Assembly (NCBI GenBank): GCA_023663705.1
Contig: JAMPGY010000002.1
Location: forward strand, 62,001-126,000
Direction: 5' to 3'
Length of the DNA: 64,000 nucleotides
From: Clostridium sp.
Lineage (GTDB): Bacteria; Bacteroidota; Bacteroidia; Bacteroidales; Bacteroidaceae
Shown: positions 8,759 through 17,697 of the stretch, piece after piece
Position numbering within the stretch: position 1 is the stretch's first letter
Layout: every line of letters begins with the position of its first letter
The notes under the pieces: generated by a model
Seen by the model: only the letters and a program-made list of their open reading frames with translations
What the model was told of the DNA's origin: nothing
Database searches by the model: none
Program-made: the position numbers and the translations under genes

Positions 8759-11700
8759 ATGAAAGACATAATGATGGCTTCGTTGCGGATCAGATTACAC
8801 ATTTTACTATACATGAGCATGGCTTTGCTTTGGTCGTGTGGTTTCGTCCGGGCTGCAAACAACATACAGCGCTCGTTTGATTTCCGGAGATTGGACATGT
8901 CCAACGGACTGTCGCAAAGTAATGTCAAGGCTATATTGGAGGATAAATACGGTTTTATGTGGTTTGGCACCAAGCAGGGGCTGGCGCGTTATGATGGTGC
9001 CGGCATCCGCATGGTGGAGTGTTACGACCGTGAAGCCGGTTTGGGTAATGATAATGTCGGGGCTTTGATGGCAGACGATTCCGATCGGTTGTGGATAGGC
9101 ACAGATGCAGGTGTATACCTGTATGGACTTCGGGATGAAAGCATGCATTATTTTGATGTTCAGACCGATGATGGCGAGCGGATATACAATTGGGTTAAGG
9201 ATATCCGTACGGATAGTGTAGGCAACGTGTGGGTAGTGGTGCCCAATCAGGGGGTGTTTCGTTACGATGGGCAGCGCCTCCATCGCTACTATATTACACA
9301 TCGTGACCGTTATCTCACGGAAAATCCGGAGTGTATCACTGTGCTGCGCAACGGGGATGTCTGGGTGGGCACCAATCATGCCGGACTTTTCCATTATGAT
9401 GTGCAGCGTGATACGTTTGTCCAATACCTGAAGGACAAATCCGGCCATTCGTTTGCATCCGATAATATTTACGCGCTTTGTGAATATAAGGAAGGATTGG
9501 CTGTTGCATGTCATGAGGGAACTCTTAAAATCTTTGATACTAAATCCCATGCTATTCGACGTCTGGCCTTGCCGAATGTGGATTTTCCTGTGTTGCGTGC
9601 AATAAATTGTTTTGACGGGAATATATTGTGGCTGGGCACAGCCGGCGGGCTTTTTGTAATTGATGAGACGGATGGCCTTTTGCACTGGAACCATTACACA
9701 GAGAATGTGATGAGCGGAGAGAGCGGTCTGTCGGACAACATCATTTATACGCTCTATTCTGATCATAGTCGGAATGTATGGGTGGGCACTATGTTTGGCG
9801 GTGTATGTTACTATTTGCGAAACAGTATTCCTTTCACGTCTTATGTGCCTGGAGCATCGGCTTCCCGCACCTTGTCCAGCCGTAAGGTGCGTGGATTGGC
9901 TCAGGGTGCCGATGGCCGTGTATGGATTGGTACGGAGGACGGTGGAATGAATGTGCTTAATCCTCGTACGGATGAGTTGCATGTGGTAGCTCCCGATTTG
10001 TTCAGCCGTGCCGAATTAAAACAGGTGCTCACAGTTGTGTCCGATGGAGACAAGATAGTATGCGGACTATTCAAACAGGGAATGGTGGAAATTGATGCTC
10101 GTACGGAGCAGGCTCGTCATTTTTCGCCTGCCTCTCTTGGATTGGATGACGAAGGTAGTGTGGGGTGTTATTTCCGCGACAGTCGTGGTGTGGTATGGGT
10201 GGCCAATTTGCGTCGGGTATATTGCCTGGACGAGAAGACCGGTCGTCTGTCCCCCTTTGAAAAAATGGAGCCTCATTGGATTTCTCAGATTTTTGAGGAT
10301 AAAGAAGGGGACATCTGGTTTACCACATTCGATAGCGGAGTCTTCCGTTACAGTCATCTCACAGGAGCTATCAGGCAGTATATACACGATGGTGCGGATT
10401 CGACCAGTATTAGTCAGAACGGCGTGAATGGCGGATTTGTGGACAGCGGAGGCCGTATATGGTTTACCAGTGACAGAGGAGGCATTTCATGTCTGAACCG
10501 CAAGACGGATTGCTTCACCAACATTGGCAAATACGAGGGATTGCCCGATAATGCAGCCTATAATATGCTGGAGGATGAAACGGGTAATCTTTGGTTTGGC
10601 ACCAATAACGGATTGGTACGCTTTAATCCTACGGACAACACCGTGATTGTCTTTACTTACGAGGATGGTCTGCCTTCCAATCAATTTAATTTTAATTCTG
10701 CACTTCGCACTTCATCCGGACAGTTCTACTTTGGTACATTAGGTGGCTTGGTCTCTTTTCATTTGTCGGATGAGGCGTCTGTGAGTGAAGCTTCGGCGTT
10801 TCCGTTACGTCTGACACGCCTATATATTAATTCAGAAGAGCAGCAGGTGGGGACAGAAGGAAGTCCCCTTGTGGAGGCCTTGCCTTTTACCCGTGAAATC
10901 CGCTTGAATTATCAGCAGAATAATCTGACTTTGAATTTCGCGGCATTGAAGATAGGTGCGGGGCATAATCTGAGCTATTTTTACCGGTTGTTGCCCACCG
11001 ACGACGATTGGCGCCCCACCCAACCCAGTCTCACGTTCTCACAGTTGCTTCCTGGAACCTACACACTGTGCCTGAAGGCTGTGGATAATCGCACGGGTGA
11101 ACAGGCCGAAACCGAACTCCGTATCATTGTCAGCCCGCCTTGGTGGCGTTCGGTGTGGGCTTATCTGGTGTATCTGGTGATATTTATTATTGTTGTTTTC
11201 TATGCCATGCGTTATTGGCGCGATCGAACGGCCAGCAAGTTCCGTGAGCAACAGCGCCTTTTCGAATTGGAGAAGGAAAAGGAACTGTTTCGTTCAAAGG
11301 TGGAGTTTTTCACCGAGATTTCTCATGAGATACGTACTCCGCTCACACTCATTAACGGTTCGCTCGAAGCCATCACGCCCCACCGCGACAAACTGGACAC
11401 CCACACGGTGCGTCATTTATCAGTGATGAGTCAGAATGTGCATCGTCTGCTTGACCTGAATCATCAGCTGCTCGACTTCCGCAAGGTGGGTATGCAGCGC
11501 TATGCGCCCAGTTTTACCCATGTGGACGTTTCGGCTTTGCTTCGTGAGACTGTGGCACGTTTTGAGCCCGGATACCAGCAGAGTGGCAAGACGTTGCGTC
11601 TGAATCCGTCTGATGAGACATGTATGGCGGATATAGATAAAGAGGCAGTGGTGAAGATTCTGAGTAATTTACTCAACAATGCGCTTAAGTATGCCGCGAA

Positions 11701-12901
11701 AGAGGCAGTGGTGACGCTTCGTCAGCAAGCAGACACATTCTGCATAGTGGTGAGTAGCGATGGAGAACGTATAGACAGCTCATTGTCCGAGCGGATTTTC
11801 ACGCCCTTTTTCCGCATCAAGCCCGATGAGGCGGATACGCCTTTCGGCGTGGGGATCGGCCTGCCCATGGCACGTTCTTTGGCAGAGATGCATCACGGAA
11901 CGTTGACACTGGATAAAGAGGCCGTATGGAATGATTTTGTGCTCACATTGCCCTTGTATCAGGAGAATGTGGTGCAGATGGGAGCGGACGACGGTGAGGT
12001 GATGACCGGCGAGCAGTTGATGAGTGATGAAGCGGTAGGTAGAGTAGTTGAGAGCGAAGTTGCCAAGTCTGGAAATCCGGTGGTGTTGCTCGTGGAGGAC
12101 AATACACAGGTTCAGTCTGTGGTGGGTGAACGTTTGCGCGAGCATTTCAATGTGTTGCAGGCGCTTAACGGTGAAGAGGCACTGTCTGTCTTGGCGGATA
12201 AGGCTGTGGATATTGTGGTTACGGATATTATGATGCCGGTGATGGATGGAGTGGAACTGTGCAGGCGCATCAAGGCCGACGACACGTTGTCACATCTTCC
12301 GGTGGTGTTCCTTACGGCTAAAAATATGACAGAGGATCGTGTGGATGGTCTTAAGGTCGGGGCGGAGGCCTACATTGAAAAGCCTTTCTCCTTTGACGTA
12401 CTCAAGGAAACCATATCGTCTATTTTGGCCAACCGGAGGCGCGCACAGGATTTATTTTCCCGCCGTCCTGTGATGCCGGTGAAAAATCTCAAGATGAACA
12501 AGCACAACGAGGAGTTTATTGAGAAGCTCATACTGTGTGTCCAGCGCAATTTCCTCAACGAGCAATTCAGTGTAGAAATGATGGCCGAGGAATTTTGTAT
12601 GAGCCGTTCAGCGTTGTTGCGCAAGATAAAGTCTCTCACCAATTTGTCGGCTATCGACTTTATTAAGGTCGTTCGGTTGCGTCGTGCGGCCGAACTGATA
12701 AAAGAGGGGAAATATCGTATTGCCGAAATCGGATATATGGTAGGAATCAGTACTCCCAGCTATTTTGGCAAATTATTTCAAAAGCAATTTGGCATGACAC
12801 CTAAGAAGTTTGAGCAGATGTGTGCGGCCAATGAGCCCACCGGTGATTTGTTGGAGGGCTTGGACAAATGGAATACAAACGAAACAGAAGCGGAGGAGTA
12901 G
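8759..12901 (+). CDS. Hybrid two-component system (HTCS) sensor-regulator
   Basis: 1380 residues in a single chain. There is an N-terminal signal/anchor, then a periplasmic two-bladed Reg_prop propeller (repeated xWFGTxxGLxRY-type motifs, such as MWFGTKQGLARYDG and LWFGTNNGLVRFNP) followed by a Y_Y_Y domain up to about residue 790. A transmembrane helix spans about 797-820. The HisKA domain has phospho-acceptor His856 in SHEIRTPL. The HATPase has an N-box (SNLLNNALKYA) and a G-box (GVGIGLPMA). The receiver has phospho-acceptor Asp1156 in TDIMMPVMDG, and an AraC-type DNA-binding domain ends the protein. HTCS proteins sense an oligosaccharide in the periplasm and activate neighbouring PUL genes, so the SusC/D set and the downstream esterase are the likely targets. 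ATG at 8759 is used; ATGs a few codons later are also possible. Confidence 0.96.
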   Translation: MKDIMMASLRIRLHILLYMSMALLWSCGFVRAANNIQRSFDFRRLDMSNGLSQSNVKAILEDKYGFMWFGTKQGLARYDGAGIRMVECYDREAGLGNDNVGALMADDSDRLWIGTDAGVYLYGLRDESMHYFDVQTDDGERIYNWVKDIRTDSVGNVWVVVPNQGVFRYDGQRLHRYYITHRDRYLTENPECITVLRNGDVWVGTNHAGLFHYDVQRDTFVQYLKDKSGHSFASDNIYALCEYKEGLAVACHEGTLKIFDTKSHAIRRLALPNVDFPVLRAINCFDGNILWLGTAGGLFVIDETDGLLHWNHYTENVMSGESGLSDNIIYTLYSDHSRNVWVGTMFGGVCYYLRNSIPFTSYVPGASASRTLSSRKVRGLAQGADGRVWIGTEDGGMNVLNPRTDELHVVAPDLFSRAELKQVLTVVSDGDKIVCGLFKQGMVEIDARTEQARHFSPASLGLDDEGSVGCYFRDSRGVVWVANLRRVYCLDEKTGRLSPFEKMEPHWISQIFEDKEGDIWFTTFDSGVFRYSHLTGAIRQYIHDGADSTSISQNGVNGGFVDSGGRIWFTSDRGGISCLNRKTDCFTNIGKYEGLPDNAAYNMLEDETGNLWFGTNNGLVRFNPTDNTVIVFTYEDGLPSNQFNFNSALRTSSGQFYFGTLGGLVSFHLSDEASVSEASAFPLRLTRLYINSEEQQVGTEGSPLVEALPFTREIRLNYQQNNLTLNFAALKIGAGHNLSYFYRLLPTDDDWRPTQPSLTFSQLLPGTYTLCLKAVDNRTGEQAETELRIIVSPPWWRSVWAYLVYLVIFIIVVFYAMRYWRDRTASKFREQQRLFELEKEKELFRSKVEFFTEISHEIRTPLTLINGSLEAITPHRDKLDTHTVRHLSVMSQNVHRLLDLNHQLLDFRKVGMQRYAPSFTHVDVSALLRETVARFEPGYQQSGKTLRLNPSDETCMADIDKEAVVKILSNLLNNALKYAAKEAVVTLRQQADTFCIVVSSDGERIDSSLSERIFTPFFRIKPDEADTPFGVGIGLPMARSLAEMHHGTLTLDKEAVWNDFVLTLPLYQENVVQMGADDGEVMTGEQLMSDEAVGRVVESEVAKSGNPVVLLVEDNTQVQSVVGERLREHFNVLQALNGEEALSVLADKAVDIVVTDIMMPVMDGVELCRRIKADDTLSHLPVVFLTAKNMTEDRVDGLKVGAEAYIEKPFSFDVLKETISSILANRRRAQDLFSRRPVMPVKNLKMNKHNEEFIEKLILCVQRNFLNEQFSVEMMAEEFCMSRSALLRKIKSLTNLSAIDFIKVVRLRRAAELIKEGKYRIAEIGYMVGISTPSYFGKLFQKQFGMTPKKFEQMCAANEPTGDLLEGLDKWNTNETEAEE

Positions 12902-12974
12902 GAGCATTGCAGTTCATTGCTTTGTATCTCTTATATGTCTCATGCCGCATTCCTGCTATTTTTTGCTCGGTTTG

Positions 12975-13043
12975 AAAAAAGGATTTGCCTCGTTTTGGTG
13001 TAACTTCGCAAGGTTGAATAACACAAGAGGAAAATCCTTTTTT
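12975..13043. repeat. 12-bp inverted repeat flanking a promoter-like box
   Basis: 12975-12986 and 13032-13043 are perfect reverse complements (AAAAAAGGATTT / AAATCCTTTTTT) separated by 45 bases. The T-rich right arm lies just before the esterase ATG. It could be a long-loop terminator for the HTCS or an operator pair; which cannot be decided here. Confidence 0.5.
13001..13008 (+). promoter_or_regulatory. Possible -7 box for the esterase gene
   Basis: TAACTTCG matches TAnnTTTG at 5 of 6 fixed positions and lies 54 bases before the ATG. No convincing -33 element is seen. It lies between the arms of the 12-bp inverted repeat. Confidence 0.4.
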
Positions 13044-13061
13044 TAGCATAATAATTAATTT

Positions 13062-15011
13062 ATGAAGAAAACATTTCTCACATTGGCTTGTGCTTTGTCG
13101 CTTATGGCACGGGCTGAAGTCAAACTACCGGCCTACTACACCGACAACATGGTGTTGCAGCAACAGTCGTCGCTCGTTATTCAGGGCACGGCCAGATCCG
13201 GCAAGACAGTGACCGTTACCACCGGGTGGGACGGTAAGCAGGCTAAGGTTAAGGCTGATGCCAAAGGTAACTGGCAGGTGACTGTTCAGACACCGGTGGC
13301 AGGAGGTCCTTATGAATTATCATTCTCAGACGGCAAGCGTCTCACACTCCGTAATGTGATGGTGGGCGAGGTGTGGTTCTGTTCCGGACAGTCCAACATG
13401 GAGATGCCTGTGGAAGGATGGGGCAATATCAAGAATCACGCCGAGGAGGTGCGCAATTCTTCTCATCCGTCCATCCGCCTTTATCAGGTTAAGAAAAACA
13501 CTTCGTTCATTCCGGCGGAACATAACGAGCACAATATGGGCGGCTGGCAGGAATGTGGTCCGCAGACTCTGCCGGAGTTCTCGGCTGTCGCTTATTTCTA
13601 TGCCCGTCAGTTGACCGAGAAACTGAATGTTCCGGTGGGGGTCATTGATGCCACGTGGGGCGGTACGCCCATCGAGTCGTGGATGCCTTCAACTGCTCTG
13701 GCCGGCACCTATGGTTTTGAGGAGCGGATGAAGATGCTGGAGCGTGTGGGCTATGCGGCAGACAGCATTCACAGCATACATGCCCGCGAGCGTCAGGCTT
13801 GGGTGGATGGAATTCAATTGGGTGATAAGGGCATGCAGGGCGATAAGGTCGCATGGGCATCAGCCTCTTTGAATGACAGTGAATGGGCTGTGATGAGCAT
13901 TCCGCAATATTGGGAGAAGAGCGAGTTGGGAACTTTCGATGGTATCGTGTGGCTGCGTCGTCACATAGAAATCCCCGCTTCCATGCGCGGCAAGGAACTC
14001 ACCTTGCGCCTGGGTGTGATAGACGATGAGGACATCACTTATTTTAATGGGGTGGAGATTGCCCGTGGTTCGGGCTTCATGACTCCGCGCACCTATACGG
14101 TTCCGGCCGAACTGACCAATGCAGACAAGGCTGTCATTACGGTTCGCGTCAGTGATTTCGGAGGTGAGGGCGGTATTGCCGGCAAACAGGACGAAGTGTG
14201 GATGTCTGTCAAGGACGGACAGGACAAGGTATCGCTTTGCGGTGACTGGAAATACCGTGTCGGATTCTCCTTGCGCGGTTATGCACCTGTGCTTTCTCCC
14301 GATGGAAGCTCTTACTATTCTGTGCTCTACAACGCAATGGTAAACCCGCTCATTGATTTTCCGGTGTCGGGTGTCATCTGGTATCAGGGCTGTGCCAATG
14401 TGGGACAGCATGAGGCCTACGCCAATATGTTCCCCGCGCTGATTAGTAGTTGGCGTGACGCCTGGAAGCGCCCCGACATGCCGTTCTATTTTGTGCAACT
14501 GGCCAATTGGCTTCCCCGTCAGGCTGTGCAGCCCGATTCCGAATGGGCACGTTTGCGTGAGGCGCAAACGGCAGCCCTCTCTCTGGACGGTGTGGGCATG
14601 GCTGTGGCTATTGATTTGGGCGAGGCGGATGACATTCACTACAAAAACAAACAGGATGTGGGCTTACGCTTGTCTTTGCAGGCTCTGAACAAAACATACG
14701 GTCGTGCGGATATTGCTTGCGATGCTCCTGTCTTGGTGAGCTATGTGGTAAAGGGTAACCGCATGGGTATCAGATTCTCCGGTGATATTAAAGTTGAAAG
14801 TCCGGCTTCGGGCTTTATCATTGCCGGCAGCGACCATCGTTTCCATTTGGCCAATATAGAGGTTGATAAGGATATGGTTTGGGTTTCTTCCACCGAGGTG
14901 GCTCATCCTGTTGCTGTCCGCTATGCGTGGGCTGATAATCCGGATGTTCCCCTCTACGGTACAAATGGTTTGCCTGTCGCACCGTTCCGCACAGACACTT
15001 GGGACGAATAA
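13062..15011 (+). CDS. Sialate O-acetylesterase-type SGNH esterase (CE20-like)
   Basis: 649 residues with a signal peptide cleaved near ARAEV. The SGNH nucleophile is Ser111 in the motif CSGQSNMEMP. A later block GGTPIESWMP and the C-terminal DDIHYKNKQ, with Asp523 and His526 as the D-x-x-H pair, complete the triad. Between about residues 265 and 395 a beta-sandwich (jelly-roll) module is inserted into the catalytic fold (LRRHIEIPASMRGKELTLRL, then DDEDITYFNG). This is the architecture known for CE20 acetyl-xylan/xyloglucan esterases and the broad sialate O-acetylesterase family. It probably removes acetyl groups from a plant or host glycan in the periplasm for the adjacent SusC/D cluster. 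Sialic acid as substrate is only a family name here and is not supported by neighbours. Confidence 0.88.
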   Translation: MKKTFLTLACALSLMARAEVKLPAYYTDNMVLQQQSSLVIQGTARSGKTVTVTTGWDGKQAKVKADAKGNWQVTVQTPVAGGPYELSFSDGKRLTLRNVMVGEVWFCSGQSNMEMPVEGWGNIKNHAEEVRNSSHPSIRLYQVKKNTSFIPAEHNEHNMGGWQECGPQTLPEFSAVAYFYARQLTEKLNVPVGVIDATWGGTPIESWMPSTALAGTYGFEERMKMLERVGYAADSIHSIHARERQAWVDGIQLGDKGMQGDKVAWASASLNDSEWAVMSIPQYWEKSELGTFDGIVWLRRHIEIPASMRGKELTLRLGVIDDEDITYFNGVEIARGSGFMTPRTYTVPAELTNADKAVITVRVSDFGGEGGIAGKQDEVWMSVKDGQDKVSLCGDWKYRVGFSLRGYAPVLSPDGSSYYSVLYNAMVNPLIDFPVSGVIWYQGCANVGQHEAYANMFPALISSWRDAWKRPDMPFYFVQLANWLPRQAVQPDSEWARLREAQTAALSLDGVGMAVAIDLGEADDIHYKNKQDVGLRLSLQALNKTYGRADIACDAPVLVSYVVKGNRMGIRFSGDIKVESPASGFIIAGSDHRFHLANIEVDKDMVWVSSTEVAHPVAVRYAWADNPDVPLYGTNGLPVAPFRTDTWDE

Positions 15012-15039
15012 AAACCAATCTTCCTAATTATAATTGAGC

Positions 15040-15083
15040 GGCGGAAGGCTAATCTCCGGTAGGAGATGGCCTTCCGCTTTTTT
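15040..15083 (+). terminator. Strong terminator after the esterase gene
   Basis: The stem GCGGAAGGC at 15041-15049 pairs with 15069-15077, with an inner ATCTCC/GGAGAT helix, and is followed by six T at 15078-15083. Confidence 0.92.
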
Positions 15084-15363
15084 GATGCACGGATATCTGT
15101 GTTCTGTGGTTTTTTCCTCATCCCTTCCGGTGGTATGCGGTTCATGTGTTGTCTTTCTGGCAGGCCGGAACATATATCATGTCTTGCCCATAAAGGACAG
15201 GAGAGCCTGCATCCGCGATACTTACCCTAAATACAATGGGTTTATAAAACAGACATTGTGGTGGAATATACTGATAGTGAGAAGGTCTATTGAATAAAAG
15301 CCAAGCGTTGGTCGATGGGATGTTGCGCGATGCGGTCTTGGAGGAAGCGTACTGTATATGAAA
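15084..15363. other. Intergenic stretch with no gene seen
   Basis: About 280 bases between convergent transcripts. Short open frames exist on both strands but none has a promoter box, a signal peptide or a recognisable motif. No tRNA-like cloverleaf was found. Confidence 0.6.
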
Positions 15364-15404
15364 CAACCGCCTGAAGTCGCTTCATTTCTGACTTCAGGCG
15401 GTTG
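15364..15404 (-). terminator. Terminator hairpin of the coaX-ppiD operon
   Basis: A perfect 15-bp inverted repeat, 15364-15378 with 15390-15404, with an 11-base loop. It lies 40 bases beyond the PpiD-like stop. On the minus strand only three T follow, so termination may be weak or the hairpin may act mainly to protect the mRNA end. Confidence 0.7.
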
Positions 15405-15444
15405 GGGATACTGCAGCCCGTCTGTGTGCAGGCTGGGTTATGGA

Positions 15445-17592
15445 TTAGAAGAACAAATAACGGTTGTCTTCGATATCGGCTTTCTGACGAAGTTCCATAA
15501 TGAAGTTTCTGGCAGCATTCAACTGCTGGCCGGCCAGCTGCTCTTCTTCCTTCTTGCTGTCGAACTGTTCGTTGCTCTTGTTCTGACTCAGCACCTGGAA
15601 TGCATATACACCGCTGTTACCCTTCACGCCAGCCTTGTAGGCACCCTTGGCGCTTGCGCTCACCGCACCGCTCAGGATGGGCTCGCTTGCACCGATAGCA
15701 CGGATGAAAGCGGGAGAGTTGAAGGTGATGTGCTTGATGGTATCCACCTTGGCACCGTTGATATTGCCGGCTTCTGCTACCGACTTGGTCTTGGCCAGCT
15801 GATCCTTCAGCAGGGTGGCCTTCTTGTCTTTGATAACTTCCGATGTCAGGAATTCTTTCACATCCTCAGCTTTCAGATAACCCTTTTCATGAATGTCTGT
15901 GAGCACCACCACCAGCATGCAATCGTTGTTGCCGCATTCGTAGAGTCCGGAGATGTCACCCTTCTTTGTATCCTCGTTGAAAATCCAACGCAGGGCTTCC
16001 GTTGTGTTACGCTGGTTGGCAACGTAGTGCTCCGTGCTCTGCAATCCCTTGTAGTCCATCACGCGGTAGCCGTTCTTTTGAGCGTTGGCTTCGATGTCGT
16101 CCAATGTGGTGTTGGAAGCCAGGAAGTGACTGAAGTCATTGTAGGCTTTGGTGTAGGTATCCTTGCTGAAGTCCACTACGCGCTTGATTACGGCTGCAGT
16201 GTATTTGTCCACCATGGCACGACGGTCCGTTATTTGCAAGATGATGTTTACGCCACCAATGGGCAAATTCACGATTTGGTTGGTCGGAGTTTCTGTCAGT
16301 GCTTTGATATACTTCAGATTGTTGGCATCCAGTTGCGCGCCGTCATACTGTGCGGAGGTGAGCCATGACTTGGCACCGGTCTGTCCGTATTTCTTGGCGA
16401 TTTCCTCGAAGTCGGCTCCGGAATTGAGGGCTGTCATGATGCTGTCGCTGGTCTTTTTTACGGTTGCTTCATCCTGAGCAGCCACTTGAATCTGGCGATA
16501 TTCGATAGAGTCGGGCATATTCACTTTGGCCGTCAGACGAACGATGTTGAGCGTATTGTCGGAAATATTATAGACGGGGCCATTCTGCGCACCTACCTGC
16601 ATAGAGTCAAGTTGAGCGGCGATGTCGCGTGGATAAACCTCTTTCTTGACGGGCAGGCTGTAATAGGCAACGGAGGAACCGCTTTCACGAACCACTTTGG
16701 CGGGATCCTGACCTTCGGCCAGCATCTGATTGTATTCGGCCATTTCCTTGTCCAGTTCGGCACGGTCGGCCTGACTGGCAGTCACCTGAATGGTGATGTA
16801 CTTGATGTCGCGGCTTTCTGTATTCTGGATGAATGCCTCTTTATATTCTTTATACTTGGCATTGATGTCTGCATCGCTCACCTGCACTGTACTGTCGGGC
16901 AGACTGGTGTAAGGGACAGCGGCCAGCAGAATATCGCTTTCGTTGATACGTCCTTCATAGTTGTCCTTGGCGCTGATGGGATTGCTGATGAATGAGTTTT
17001 GCAACAGTGCCGTGTACTTGTTCTGCAAGGCTTCTTGGCGGAGCGACTTCTCGATGAACATCCAAAGGTTGTAGATGTTTGTGTAGTACTCTTTCACCTC
17101 AGCCGTCATATCCGCACTGTTTTTCATATCCTCGTAGGTAGTCAGGAAGTTCTTCAGTTCGGCTGCATCAAAGCGACCCGTTTGCGGATTACGGAAAGGA
17201 CTGCTGTTCAGCAGGGGGCTGTTTCCTTCGTTGATGATGTTCTGGATTTCTGTGTCTGTTACAGTAAGTCCCAGCTTTTCAGCTTCGCTTTCGATAAGTT
17301 TGAAGTTCACGAATGTGTTCCACACCTGGTCGCGCAGCTGTGTCATCTGCACATCATCGAAATTGGTTTGTCCGCTGGTGGCTTTCAGTACATTGGAGAA
17401 TTCCTCCACCATGTCCTGAAATTCTTGTGCGGTAATCTTCTCGCCGTTGATGCGTGCGATATTCATTCTTTGTTCATTTCTGGAAGACTGAATGGAACTG
17501 AACAGTCCTTCAGCGATGAATGCAAGCAGTGCAAGTCCGATGATGGTTGCCAGCAGCTTGCTTCTGCTACGGATTTTTAGTAATGTTGCCAT
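15445..17592 (-). CDS. PpiD-like periplasmic peptidylprolyl isomerase/chaperone
   Basis: 715 residues. One N-terminal transmembrane anchor (LLATIIGLALLAFIAEGLF) precedes a SurA_N-type helical domain beginning RINGEKITAQEFQDMVEEF. A parvulin (PPIC) domain lies at about 345-455 with SIEYRQIQVAAQDEATVKKT and FEEIAKKYGQTG, and a second helical region runs to the C-terminus. This is the SurA-like layout of PpiD: anchored in the inner membrane and acting as a foldase for proteins leaving Sec. Last gene of the minus-strand operon; 105 bases separate it from the CNNM gene. A weak TATCTTCG box at 17645-17652 may give it an extra promoter. Confidence 0.9.
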   Translation of the reverse strand: MATLLKIRSRSKLLATIIGLALLAFIAEGLFSSIQSSRNEQRMNIARINGEKITAQEFQDMVEEFSNVLKATSGQTNFDDVQMTQLRDQVWNTFVNFKLIESEAEKLGLTVTDTEIQNIINEGNSPLLNSSPFRNPQTGRFDAAELKNFLTTYEDMKNSADMTAEVKEYYTNIYNLWMFIEKSLRQEALQNKYTALLQNSFISNPISAKDNYEGRINESDILLAAVPYTSLPDSTVQVSDADINAKYKEYKEAFIQNTESRDIKYITIQVTASQADRAELDKEMAEYNQMLAEGQDPAKVVRESGSSVAYYSLPVKKEVYPRDIAAQLDSMQVGAQNGPVYNISDNTLNIVRLTAKVNMPDSIEYRQIQVAAQDEATVKKTSDSIMTALNSGADFEEIAKKYGQTGAKSWLTSAQYDGAQLDANNLKYIKALTETPTNQIVNLPIGGVNIILQITDRRAMVDKYTAAVIKRVVDFSKDTYTKAYNDFSHFLASNTTLDDIEANAQKNGYRVMDYKGLQSTEHYVANQRNTTEALRWIFNEDTKKGDISGLYECGNNDCMLVVVLTDIHEKGYLKAEDVKEFLTSEVIKDKKATLLKDQLAKTKSVAEAGNINGAKVDTIKHITFNSPAFIRAIGASEPILSGAVSASAKGAYKAGVKGNSGVYAFQVLSQNKSNEQFDSKKEEEQLAGQQLNAARNFIMELRQKADIEDNRYLFF

Positions 17593-17697
17593 ATTATTAA
17601 ATTTGTTTTTGTTTATGCAAATAGAATATGCTCAAAATTGCGCACGAAGATACAAAAAAGCTTGCATATTATAGAGCTTTTGCACTAAAAAATGGGC

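Noticed and set aside
15084-15363. Possible small gene or tRNA in the gap between the esterase and the PpiD-like gene
   Set aside because: No cloverleaf, promoter box or motif on either strand.
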